Made by a program: the position numbers and the translations under genes
Assembly: GCA_038093975.1 (NCBI GenBank)
Contig: JBBPTG010000004.1
Coordinates: 620,001 to 684,000 of the forward strand
Reading direction: 5' to 3'
Length of the DNA: 64,000 nucleotides
Source: Chalciporus piperatus
Lineage: Eukaryota; Basidiomycota; Agaricomycetes; Boletales; Boletaceae
Shown here: piece by piece, positions 20,933-32,100 of the stretch
Position numbering within the stretch: the first letter of the stretch is position 1
Layout of the letters: every line of letters starts with the position of its first letter
Notes under the pieces: model-generated
What the model saw: the letters and a program-made list of their open reading frames with translations, nothing else
Databases searched by the model: none
What the model was told of the DNA's origin: nothing

Positions 20933-22042
20933 TCAAGAGAATGCAAGTCCTGTCCAGGTGGCTACCGCACCAAACACCACACCCCCTGCAGCCGCTGTTA
21001 ATTTCCCGCCCCTCCCCTGTGCCCTCGCACTCCTTTGTTCTTCGGAGCGGAACTTTTCCGCCAATAAGCTAATAGCGTCCTCCTCTGTGCCAAGAATGAC
21101 CCATTTCCTGTCTTCCTCCTGACCAGGAAGGACGCGAACGATAAATCCCTTTTTCTCTGCCTCGCTCCGAACGCTATCGACGTCGGCGAGAGGGAATGAG
21201 AGCAACGTCGCGGGTGCCATTCCGGAGGAATGGCTGAGCTGTTGCAAAAATGCAGAACGTTGCTCGAAACTCATCGAGCGGCCGACAGGTCTCTTTCGTT
21301 TGACATCATAGTCTGGGAGGAGATAAATGGTTTCGTTCATATTGACAGCCGAACCCCCGATCCCATGGTCGGACAGAATGTCTGTTGGAGTGAGACTAGG
21401 AGTGAAGAGCGTGCAAGGCATGCGACGAGAAAGTGGGGGAGCCGCGCGGCTGTTGCTGCTGCTAGTCATGGAGCCGGGCTCTGGTTGTGGTTCTGGCTCG
21501 ATCTTGACGTTGGTGCGCCCTCCTAGCTTGGGGGGTTCAGCGGCATGAAGGGTCTTCTGCCACCGCAACACCTGTGCTAGGCTGTCCTGAGCAGACACGT
21601 CGTCGCTCATCATCCCAGGCTGGAACAATTGCTCCACCAATTCCGAGTCTGTCGGGCTTAAAGAGGCGAGGGTCTGCTCCGGTACGAGCACGAATCGGAC
21701 AGAAAGACCGCGCTTCGGAGTCTTCCCGCTGCGGGACATGTGGTGAGTCTCCTCGGTAGGAGATACGATGTGGAGGGAAGAGAGTTCCTCTGAGATGCCA
21801 TCATCACCTGCGGGTGCGACCTGCGCGACCCTGGAGGTGGGTTTACTGGAAGGTGACGGGGGATTCGACGCGTCAACGTAGGGACAACCGGATCGAGGAT
21901 GTCCCGCGCGTGGGCGGTGGCACTTTGTACAATGTGGTGTACGACGTGTGGCGCTGGGTGGTGTTACTAGACCGCCTGAGCCGGTGCTGACGCGTGGCCT
22001 AGAAGGCGTCGACGGTGCAGAGGAGCGCGTTGCTGGTGCCAT
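20933..22042 (-). CDS. hypothetical protein with a C-terminal membrane anchor
   Basis: This is a single-exon minus-strand gene of 1110 nt (369 aa). Residues about 33-55 contain a Cys/His cluster (HCTKCHRPRAGHPRSGCPY) that could bind zinc. The central part is Ser/Pro/acidic. A more conserved-looking block at about residues 245-340 includes ETIYLLPDYDVKRKRPVGRS and a helical stretch, then GFIVRVLPGQEEDRKWVILG. The last 20 residues (LTAAAGGVVFGAVATWTGLA) form a single hydrophobic span with no signal peptide at the N-terminus, so a tail-anchored topology is plausible. No named family recognised. Confidence 0.7.
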   Translation of the reverse strand: MAPATRSSAPSTPSRPRVSTGSGGLVTPPSATRRTPHCTKCHRPRAGHPRSGCPYVDASNPPSPSSKPTSRVAQVAPAGDDGISEELSSLHIVSPTEETHHMSRSGKTPKRGLSVRFVLVPEQTLASLSPTDSELVEQLFQPGMMSDDVSAQDSLAQVLRWQKTLHAAEPPKLGGRTNVKIEPEPQPEPGSMTSSSNSRAAPPLSRRMPCTLFTPSLTPTDILSDHGIGGSAVNMNETIYLLPDYDVKRKRPVGRSMSFEQRSAFLQQLSHSSGMAPATLLSFPLADVDSVRSEAEKKGFIVRVLPGQEEDRKWVILGTEEDAISLLAEKFRSEEQRSARAQGRGGKLTAAAGGVVFGAVATWTGLAFS

Positions 22043-22675
22043 GGATCAGGGATATGGTGTGAGTATGATGCTGTGCGGGTGACTTGCTGATCGTGTTGGG
22101 TGGTAGAGCGGATGTGAAGATGCGTCGAAGGTTGAAGCGATTTATGGGATTCGGCCCGGGTGCTTGTGGACAAGTTGTGGATGTGAATCAATGTGACTCT
22201 GCCCTGATTTGCTTGGAGGATATGAACGTGTGGAACCAAGTGTGGAACGGATGGGTCATGCATCACAATTATCTCTTTTTCCGATCTCGCTCCCGGAGTC
22301 AAGGCAACTCGAGTCATAGATCCTTTGCGACGCCTTGCTAAATGAATACAACAATTGCAACTGACGAGTCTGGAAAAACAATTACACCATGTACCCTTGA
22401 CACATCCGTTTATCTCCACAATTATGGGTGCTGAGCGTCAAAAACCTAAGATGAAAACATATCGCCAGAGCGACAAGGACTGGCGGCAATGGGCGACCGA
22501 GGATGGTGTGGATGGGCAAAAAATGATCTGATCCTGGATCGAACAGGAGACCTTATGTGTGTTAGACAGATGCGATAACCAACTACGCCATCAGACCGAT
22601 GTTATCGTTCAACTTGTGTGAAATATGACCTTAACCCACTTCTTCCAGCAACCACCTCGACGTCGCCTGCTCGAC
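22043..22675. other. intergenic region, divergent promoters
   Basis: About 630 bp separate the start of the tail-anchored protein gene (minus) from the F-box gene start (plus). Short open frames on both strands lack motifs. An in-frame ATG at 22625 could extend the F-box protein by 17 residues. Confidence 0.45.
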
Positions 22676-24292
22676 ATGCACCACGCTTTGCAAGTCGCTG
22701 AGATCTTCGACATCATATGCAAGTCTTCCCCTCGAAGCACCCTTGCATGTTTACTTCGAACATGTCGCACATTTGAAGAGTCTTCCCGCAGAGTGTTATG
22801 GGCAAAACTCGACTCGTTGGATCCTTTGAGTTGCTTGTTACCCAACTATATCGTCCAGGCGGCGAGTCGTACCTTCAGTCATCTTGATATGATTTGACTG
22901 AATGCGCTACAGTTCTATGAATTCAATTCACAAGTCGTACTGTCTCTGAGTGACGACCAGTGGCGCCGGGTCAAACTGTACACCTCATGTGTCACCGACC
23001 TCAACAGCATTCCCTATCACCAACCAGGACTGCTTGTCTCACTCGCCCCGCCAAACGCTCTACTTCCTATGTTCCCAAAGTCGAGGACAGTCCGTGTCGT
23101 GGATCGCAGAGGCGCGTATTCACTTGACAGGCCGACCATCCAGTTACTTCACTGGATGAATAGGCTCGCGGTGACCGAGTTCCAAATCCATGCGTTTCTC
23201 CCTGTTCGCACCCCCACAGCGGTAGAGTTGGTCGGGTCCCTGAGCAATTTGTTCCCGAATGCAACACGCGTCGCTCTTGAACTCACTCATTCTCAAACAT
23301 GGAGGCTAGACTCGTCAGAAGTCCACGCTTACATCTCCAACGCAGTCCGTAGTTGGAAACATCTCGTTCACTTCTCTTGCGTTTGCTACAACCTTGACGT
23401 TCCTGCATATCGACACATTTCTGAGCTCGAATCCCTCGCTTCTCTTCATCTGCGAGCGGGATTTCATGAGCCAAGTAATTTGGCAGTCATTCTGGATGCT
23501 ACTCGTCCCAGTCCGTCAAGTTTTCCCGCCCTCGCTAATATCCAACTTGACGGATACGACATCCCTATGTTGGCACGGTGGATCAGCCATTACCACCTAT
23601 CTCCAACCAGCCTAACCTGCCGCGTTCTTCTACTCGACAAGAACCAAACGCCGCACGAACTATTCAGTTCCATCGGTTCTCACTTCGACCACCAGTCTCT
23701 GCAAATGATCTCTCTGATCGGAGATATCTCCCAATGCGTCAACGACAATATCGATCCCTTGACACACCCCATACAGCCACTTCTCGCATTCACCAACCTT
23801 CGTTCAGTGGTCATCTCTTGGTTGTGGATGTCTTCTTTAGACGATACCGACCTAGAAGAGATTGCACTCTCTTGGCCAAACCTCGAGGTATTAGATCTGC
23901 ATCATAGCAATGTCGCGTACTATGACAGCACGCGTCCGAGGGCGACCTTCAAAGGGCTTTTCACCCTCGCGAAAAACTGTTCACGTTTACAAGAACTCTC
24001 GATCGTGATCGACGCGAAGGACTATAAGTGGGTCGACCTGGACGAGATGGACGATCGTATTACCAACCGCACGTTGTCGACACTCAGCGTCATCCATTCA
24101 CCTATTGCCAATGCCAAGCAAGTCGCGAGGATCATCAGGGCCACCTTTCCGTCGCTGAAGCAGGTGGATGTCGGGGGATGGGAAACGTTATTGATATCGC
24201 TGAGAAAGAAGCAGAAGAAAGTCCCGCCTGCACGTATCTCATTGTGGAACAGGGTCAGCTTCCATCTGGCGAAAACTTTTCCTCCCACGTAA
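22676..24292 (+). CDS. F-box/LRR-like protein
   Basis: F-box proteins recruit substrates to SCF ubiquitin ligases. The N-terminus MHHALQVAEIFDIICKSSP with LACLLRTCRTFEESSRRVLW and LDSLDPLSCLLP is the degenerate F-box layout common in agarics, and the rest is irregular leucine-rich repeats (LESLASLHLRAGF, LANIQLDGYDIP, LRSVVISWLWMSSL, WPNLEVLDLHH). Read unspliced, the frame has a TGA at 22895. A 66-nt intron at 22869-22934 (GTACCT...CACAAG, phase 1) removes it and keeps frame, giving exons 22676-22868 and 22935-24292 (516 aa). Without that intron the gene would carry a nonsense codon. Substrate unknown. Confidence 0.78.
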
Positions 24293-24487
24293 ACGACCGG
24301 TGAGTAGGAAAGATGGAGCACAGTCATGGTGTTTGACTTGAAGCGATCATTACTCTAACATATCCATTGGGGGATCCTTGGTATCGTACGAGTAGCTTCC
24401 ACGGTTTGCTGCCGCTAGAGAGAACAAGCTGGTCGTACACATAAGGGAAAACATTGGATACAACGCTGTAATAGTACAGGCTACTAT

Positions 24488-25634
24488 CTATCTCTGCGAT
24501 CTCGATGAGAAACCTCTCGAGCGAGTCTCATCGTACCTATCTCCGTCATCGCTGCGTCTGGACGAACCAGGTCGCCGCGGGTCTCTGTCAGGAGTACGGC
24601 TCCTCATGCGAACATCTCCATTATCTCTGTCTCTCCGGGGAGAGTCCCTTGGACTATAATCGTCTCTTCTCCTCTGCGGCGAGCGTGAGTGTCTTCGATC
24701 TCGCGAACGCTCGTGATCTCTGTCAGTTGTATCTCGTTCATCCAATTTTTTGTCAAGGTTCTTCAGCAAATCCTCAACTCCCTTCATGCCTTCCGATTTC
24801 TTCTCTTTCCGCGGCTTCTTCTCGCGCCTTCGTTCTTTCCTCGCACGCCGTTCTTCAGGGGTCTCGTCTTTGTGTTTATCCTTCTTGGATTTCTTGGACT
24901 TCTTGAGCGCTTTCATTTCTCTGCGTTGCCCCAATAGATAATCTCTCATAGGATCTTCAGGGTCGATGGAGAACGCGTCAGACGCGTCTGAATCAGAAGG
25001 TGGCGCGTCATCTAGAACCACCGATATGAGCAACGTGATGATCGAACAACGAGAGCCAGAAACGAACCAATAATCATCCCAGGTTTCGCGTTGAGGCTTT
25101 GTTCCTCAGGTTCTACCCATTCACCATCCTCGCCCTTTGCCTTCGGTTGTTTGTAGTTCTTGACGTGATCGACGCGCAGAGTTTTGTCCAGGACGTTGGC
25201 ACCGTTGAGATTGTCAACAGCTAAGTTGGTGGATCTCTGGTCTTCGTACATGAGGAAACCGAAACCCTTTGTTTTGCCCGTTGATTTGTCACGAGGTAAA
25301 TTTACGTCCATGACTTCCCCATACCTGTGAAGAGTTCGAACCATCCCCAATGAAGGACAGACAACGGGCTCACTGAGAGAAGATCGTTATAACATCACCC
25401 TCTGTAAGGTCATAATGAAGACCGCCAACGAAGATGTACGCAGAATCTGGGGAAATGTTGAGAACCTCTGCACTGTCGGGGAGTTTAACCTCTCACCTTT
25501 GTAATCGTCGTGCCATGACGCAGAACTGCCTAGCTCTAGCTCGCGCTCGTTGATTTTGTTGATTTCTCGGACGACGCTGAGGTCTGCTAGTTAGTCGTCG
25601 TCGTGTCTGACAATGGCGCGCCAACGTACTTCAT
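24488..25634 (-). CDS. IST3: RNA-binding splicing factor IST3/RBMX2 (RES complex)
   Basis: Ist3 is the RRM subunit of the RES (retention and splicing) complex in activated spliceosomes. Exons on the minus strand are 25630-25634, 25497-25576, 25374-25446, 25068-25324 and 24488-25011 (939 nt, 312 aa). The first coding exon is only five bases (ATGAA), giving MNVVREINKINERELELG. The RRM follows: SAYIFVGGLHYDLTEGDVIT, QYGEVMDVNLPRDKSTG, KGFGFLMYEDQRST and LRVDHVKNYKQPK. After IDPEDPMRDYLL the tail is a Lys-rich then Arg/Ser/Asp-rich (RS-like) region. The last intron has a GTTCGT donor. The gene is divergent from eIF3d, with 105 bp between starts. Confidence 0.9.
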
Positions 25635-25739
25635 GTTCCAAGTCCAAGTTGCCGTTTCTCACGCTCTCGGTCCAAAATTTCTTATCCGCGACGGTCAAAA
25701 GCCATCGCATCTAACCATCAAGCTTCAAGAGTCCATACG
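25635..25739. promoter_or_regulatory. 105-bp divergent promoter, IST3 / eIF3d
   Basis: Two housekeeping genes start on opposite strands 105 bp apart. A shared bidirectional promoter is implied. No TATA box is apparent. Confidence 0.5.
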
Positions 25740-27772
25740 ATGGCCTCGTTCACTTTACCAACGATCCACGATAATCCAGATGGCGGATGGGGTCCTTCAG
25801 CGTCCAACATCCCCGAACAATTCAAGTTCAAAGATATTCCATATGCCCCATACTCAAAGTCTGACAAGCTCGGTCGATTCGCAGACTGGAACGATACGGC
25901 GGGCGATAACCGTCAAGCTGCCGTAGGGGCCCAGAATACTCGCGATACACGTGGTCCTTCAGGTCGATCGAAGAGAGGAGAGGGTGCACAGGCGTTTGGA
26001 AGCGGCACTGCCAGCGCATTCGCGTATTTCCATGTCGAAGATGAATCAAGCTTCTCATTGGTGGACAATAAAACTGCTCCGCTACGTCGGGGTGGATTTA
26101 CTAGGGGAAGAGCATCAGGTCGTGGTTTCAACACTTTCGGTGCCAGGGGTGCTCAGAGAGGTGCTCGTGGTGGTTTCACGAGTGGGCGCGGAATGCAACG
26201 TGGTGCGCGGAGAGGTTGGAGAGACTGGGACAAAGTAAGTCTGATCATCTTGGGATTGGTGCCGACCTGGTATCATTGACGATATGATTGTAGACCAATC
26301 GCACTCGGGAATCATCCGTTGCTATTTCACCCGAGTGGTCTTTATTAGAGGAGATCGAGTTCCATCGCTTGTCCAAGCTCAAGCTTGAGGTAGACGAGCC
26401 GGAGGACATGTAAGTGCCACCGATAGTCCCTGATAGTTGTTGAATCCTATGTTCAACAGTGATGCATATGGGCGAGTGTTTGCCTACGATAAATCCTATG
26501 ACCGTATCACGACCAAAACCGAGCGACCACTCCAACTCGTGGATCGTATAAAGTACAATACCACTACGTCAGACGACCCTGTCATTCAACAGGCAAGTGC
26601 ACACCAAGTATCGCTCACTGAAAAAACCTGAGCTCGATTCTATAGCTTGTCACCAAAAACACGGCAACGGTCTATGCCACCGATGTCATCCTTTCTGTGC
26701 TCATGTGTGCTCCTCGGTCGGTGTACCCTTGGGACATTGTTATTGTCCGCGAAGGCAACAACCTATACTTTGACAAACGCGACGGCGGCGCATTCGACAC
26801 GGTCACCGTGAACGAAAACGCGTCGGATCCCCCTCAGGATCCCACCCCTCCCAATCCTAACAATCCTACCGAAAAAACTGCGACTCCGGAGGCTCCGTCT
26901 ATCAACTCTGCCACCTCGTTGTCATTGGAAGCCACATACATCAACCAGAACTTTGGATTCCAGTCCGCACAAGAAAACTCGACGGTCGACTTCGCCCACC
27001 CTAATCCGTTCTACGGTCCGGACGAAACTGAACCGTTGGCATCGTGTGGTTACCGATACCGTGTTTTCGATCTCGGCGTTACTGAAGACGAAGATCTCAA
27101 AATCTGTGTACGCACAGAAGTCGATGCGTTCACGCCTGGTGCAGGAAATCCTGCCGAGGGCCACGGCCTCGTGACTATCCGAGCCCTGAATGAGTTTGAC
27201 CCCCGTGCCCAGGGTGCAGGTGGAGCTCAAGACTGGCGTTCAAAGTTGGATTCTCAACGCGGTGCTGTCGTTGCAACGGAGATGAAAAACAATAGCTGCA
27301 AGCTTGCCAAATGGACAGTCCAGTCCGTATTAGCAGGCGCTGATCTCATGAAAATAGGGTATGTGTCGATCAAGTTTGGAGCCACCTCGACTCTCACCGG
27401 TTTCAACTAATTGGTTTATCTGTTTCCAGATACATCTCGCGTGTTAACCCCAAGGACAACACTCGACATGTCATTCTCAGCACCACTTCCATACGTCCCA
27501 CCGATTTCGCCACCCAGCTCAACGTCTCCATTGCTAATGGCTGGGGTATCGTTAGGACCATCACGGACCTATGCATGAAGATGCCCGAGGGCAAGTATGT
27601 GCTCATCAAGGACCCCAACAAGGTGCGTAGTGTTGCTTCGTGAATTTCCAGACGCTCATACCTAGCTCAACAGTCTGTGATACGGCTGTACTCTGTCCCA
27701 ATGACTGCATTTGTGACTGAAGACGACGAGGGTGAACCCTTCGAGGGAGAAGAACCTGAGTTGGCGGCTTAG
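25740..27772 (+). CDS. eIF3d: eukaryotic translation initiation factor 3 subunit D
   Basis: eIF3d is a cap-contacting subunit of the eIF3 complex. Exons are 25740-26234, 26294-26409, 26460-26592, 26646-27358, 27430-27622 and 27674-27772 (1749 nt, 582 aa). The N-terminus [20 protein letters not shown] and [18 protein letters not shown] are typical. They are followed by an RGG-rich RNA-binding stretch ([26 protein letters not shown]), then [50 protein letters not shown] and the C-terminal acidic end EGEEPELAA. The third intron (26593-26645) uses a GC donor (CAG then GCAAGT). Length and order match fungal homologues. Confidence 0.95.
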
Positions 27773-27954
27773 TGGTATGTAGTCCGTAGATTGAGGGTGT
27801 CTAGCGATATGTGGATGGACGGAGCCCGATTGATACACATAGACAAAATCGAGTGTCTACCCGCCCATCATTGGGCATTCAGAAGAATCTCAACGGCGGC
27901 CTCGATATTTGGACTACATGTGATACGTCAGTGGAAACATCCGCAGAAAGGATT

Positions 27955-29180
27955 CTAGTCCCACCTTCGCTGAAGTGCTCTCGTGATTGCTTCTCGGGAG
28001 ACGTCAGGGAACATCGCAGCGAGTTGTGTGATCTCAGTCTCGCTCGGCGTTCGTATTGCGGGAGCATCCGCCCTGCCAGTCAACTCATTCACCCACTCAC
28101 GGACTACATTACCAGCCTCTCCCTGGGCCTCGGGAGTAGTTCCATCAGTCGGCCTAGTCGATGCAGAAGGTCGCGCGGTGGTGACTATCTCCTCGTTCAA
28201 CAATTCAGTTGCTGAGTCGGGTCGATCCGGACGAGCGCGGTTAAGGCGGCGTGGTGGACGCATCGAGCCAATCAACGGGAGTAAGAAGCGCTGAGAGAAC
28301 CTGGCTACAGCGGGCGAGACGCGCCATTTCTTGATGTTGACGACCTCTGAGCGATATATGAAGCCCACGAATAGCCCAATACATGCAGACGCGAGCGATC
28401 CAGGTAGGTGTCCCAACGCAAGCTACTTCACGTCAGCAGCAGAACAGACAACAATGCTAGAATACTCACCTGGGACGCTAGTATATAAGTGAAAGATTTG
28501 TTGCTTAAAGGTATGCCGAAGATTCGGAGATGATACGCGGAAGGCACTAGTCTGTACCACTGGTAAAGTATACTGAACACGACAGCTGTTGGTCCGGGAG
28601 GTATATGGTTGAGTCCGACACGGTGGAGGAGTAGAAGTGACGAGAATTCTAGTGTCGTCGACATCAATGCCGACATGATGGCAAAGGACTGGAGTGGGTT
28701 GGGTCAATGGTCGGAGCATTACTTTGACATAGTACTCACAGCGAACTTGACACTCCCGAATTGACGCTCTATTGTGACGCCGACACTATACAGTATGAGC
28801 TCGGCAAGCAACAAATCACTCGAACTTGAGAACGCCAAGTGATGCGTCGCGAGGCGCCAATACTGTGCAACGGAAAGAGAACTGTTTCAGACACGGTCGC
28901 CTTCACCCCTTGAGATGGAACACGAACGAACGTACCTGATAATGACGCGAAATATGCGGGACGAACTGAGAAGGAAGATCGTATCAACGCAGGTTCGCAG
29001 ATGAAAACGAGAACGCCCGGACCTGCATATGAAGGTAGTGCTTGACATCAAATACACCGCCAACGAGAGATGTGAAGGCGTAGGCCATCATGAGCCCTTT
29101 GAAAATGAATTCAGAGTGCTGGTTTAGCAGAGACAGGAAGCCTGCCTACCTTTTGTGACAGATGCATGCTCGAAAGACAT
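27955..29180 (-). CDS. DSC2: DSC2/UBAC2-like rhomboid pseudoprotease with UBA domain
   Basis: Such proteins are ER/Golgi membrane subunits of ubiquitin-ligase complexes (Dsc complex; UBAC2 in animals). Exons on the minus strand are 29150-29180, 29023-29096, 28936-28965, 28740-28862, 28470-28688 and 27955-28422 (945 nt, 314 aa). The protein starts MSFEHASVTKGLMMAYAFTS. Six or so hydrophobic segments follow in rhomboid order, with YWRLATHHLAFSSSSDLLLA and SVGVTIERQFGSVKFASFAI. No Ser-His dyad in GxSx context was seen, which fits a pseudoprotease. The C-terminus (SETEITQLAAMFPDVSREAI, then TRALQRR) is a UBA domain. The second intron has a GTCCGG donor. The gene is convergent with eIF3d. Confidence 0.85.
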
Positions 29181-32100
29181 GTCGTTTATGTTCCAAAGGT
29201 GGTCTCTTGTTGCCGTATGCGAGTGGTGTGATTCTCAGCGCTCGAAACAGAGTAAGTACAAGAGAAGGGTTTGAGGCCTGGCAAACGAGGGACAAAGCAG
29301 CATTGCGTGTGGCTGTGTCACTTCACCACTTGCTCAGCAGGAAGCGTCCAAAGTCAGTGACTTGCACCCACTACTAAAAACTCTGTTTAGCAGCCCTCCA
29401 CCAACATTATCGAAATTTGCGGTGTAACCCGACATGTCTGCGAGGCTCCACGAGTCTAAACGTGTCAAAGTGGAGATTCGGGTGGGCCGAGTTCCTCCTG
29501 TTCAGGTAAGTAGAAGGTGACTAGCTTGGTACACTAGTACTGGCACTAGCTAGTACCGTCCGACCCTGCAGAAGCTAGTCTCGCAATAGTCACGGACAGT
29601 CAACTGATTGCCAAAGTGTTCAGGGATACACGCATGACTGTTGATCCGGTTATACGCTGTCTTTGGCAAAACTGTTCTCTGTGCACTACGGGAGTTGCAA
29701 ATTTGACCAAGATATCCCCCCCGCGTGGATGAAGTCAGTTCACGCGCCCTTCCGCTTCTTCTCGGAGGTAGGATCATCCAGCTCGTGTGTCTGGAATGTC
29801 AGAACGAGGTTTATGAGGTGCAATGCATGCAATGTTGTCATTCCACCGTTAATTTCACGCAAACCACGCTCTTTCCTACCGGTACGACCTGTCAAAGATG
29901 ACCATTCCAGGCTGTTACACTGATAGGGTTTTCTCGAGCTCCTAGTGAGTCCGTCTCTTTCTTCAAACGTGAACATATTGGGTTACGAACAGTCTGTTGT
30001 CATGCGCCCGCTATTCCCAATGGCCTTTAGGCCCCTGTTAGACAGCAGTACCGTTTCTTTTTTTTGGGCTTCTGGGTAAGTATATTCTTATTGAAAGAAG
30101 TTGGCTAAGGACTTGCGGTTCTTGCGTTTGATTCAGCCGTCGGTACAGTATGCGTTCTTGCGCTTCCGTCGTGCGGTCTGAGGGACGAAATCACATGTCT
30201 GGCACCCTGCCGTCCCTGACTTTAAGGCCCAGCTCGGAAACCTGGTTAGGAAGGGCTGGTTTGGGTGGGAAAGTTGTTTGCGCAAACCAAGCGCAAACCA
30301 GCACTTCGCACTCGGAGGTTTGCAAACTAGTTCCCACGGTTTACAAAAGTTGTAGTACTGTCCACGATAACCCCTAAACCTCACCATAAATTGGTGTACT
30401 GTTCACAATAATCCCTAAACCTTGCCATAAATTGGTGTACTGTTTGTGATAGTCCCTATAACTCGACCAAGTCTTTAAGCGAGTAAACCTTGCGATAAAT
30501 TGGTGTAGTACTGTCCGCGATATTCCCTAAACCTCACCATAATAAATTGGTGCACTGTCCGCAATAATCCCTAAACCTCACCATAAATTATTGCGGACAG
30601 TGCACCAATTTATTATGGTGAGGTTTAGGGAATATCGCGGACAGTACTACACCAATTTATCGCAAGGTTTACTCGCTTAAAGACTTGGTCGAGTTATAGG
30701 GATTATTGTGAACAGTACACCAATTTATGGTGAGGTTTAGGGATTATTGTGAACAGTACACCAATTTATGGTGAGGTTTAGGGGTTATCGTGGACAGTAC
30801 TACATCAATTTATAGCAAGGTTTACTTGGTTAAAGACTTGGTTGAGTTGTACACAGCCGCCACTCGCGCGCGGGCGGAAATATCCGAAATCCGACCAAAC
30901 CCAGTTGCCGTGCACTGGGTGCGAGTTTGCGGATGGTTTGTTCGCAAACTAGCTGGTTTGGGCAAACCATGGTTTGGCAGGCAAACCACACCTAAACAAT
31001 CTGAACAAACTCTCGGAGTGACGCAATCGTGACCAACGGGGTTCTCAGTGAGCGGTCCTCCCGGCAGAATATTTATCGCACAGGGGGAGCTGAGACAAGC
31101 GCCATATGGTGATGTCCAGACGCGAATATTGCACTTTCACCTCATGGGGATGTTCAGTCCCTTCCAAACGCGTTTGCTCGCGGACATGTTAAGCGACTGT
31201 CAGCTAGTGTTAGTAGCACCAACCAAACGGCCTTGTCGTCACCTGCTTGACCTACAATAGTAGGCGACATTTTGCGACATCGCTTTTCCAGTTGGCAGCT
31301 CGGGAGAGAGATCACCACTGATTTAGTTTGTTATCGTCCGCCATCACACGGTGGTGCTCTGATACGAAATGTGTCAATGTTCAGCGTGACCCGTGATAGA
31401 TACCTCCTCAGTGAGGCGGTTGCATCATTGCTATTTCCAAACACATTATTGGGTTGACCTTGGTTTACTAAGTAGGAGTGGTCGCTGCGCATTTCCGTGC
31501 CTCATATACATATATGATCTGCCATGTCGCCGGATCTGATATGTACTCGACTGATACTGAAACTCACAACCGCTTCGCACGTTGCCTTCGCTCCGTCCGC
31601 GGAAGCATTCAATTAGGAAAAGGTACCACTGTTATGTTAATTGGTGAGAACACTGAGAACTTGCCTACAGTGTATATTCGGAATCCAGCTTAATGCATGA
31701 TAGCGATCAGGTTCACAGGCATGAAAACCATTAGCTCAAGTACTGCCTTGGGCCGATTGCTCGTGACCGGATTGTTTGGTATCTATACAAAGTGCAACTG
31801 CGAACTCTGTTCCGTTATTAGTTGACTCTGGTTCTAGTGCCGCTCTGCGGTGACAGGATTGGGTGATATGATTTTCATATTTTGGATCGATTCGGCTGTA
31901 AATCCAAGGCGTGGTTTGATTACAACGGTCTCGGAACCTTTACAGAGACGGAAGATACGGCAATGTAACCAATTTTGAAAAAGGCAGAGGTACTACGAGA
32001 ACATTCATCCGTGGAGTTTGTGGAAGAAAGCTGAGCTGGGGAATAAGGAAGGTACCGAGCTTCGTGAAATAACGGTACCAGTTCAAATATGATGGTGTGC

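Noticed and set aside
30351..30804. interstitial telomere
   Set aside because: CCCTAAA occurs only once per ~40-bp unit and not as a head-to-tail heptamer array, so this is not telomeric repeat DNA.
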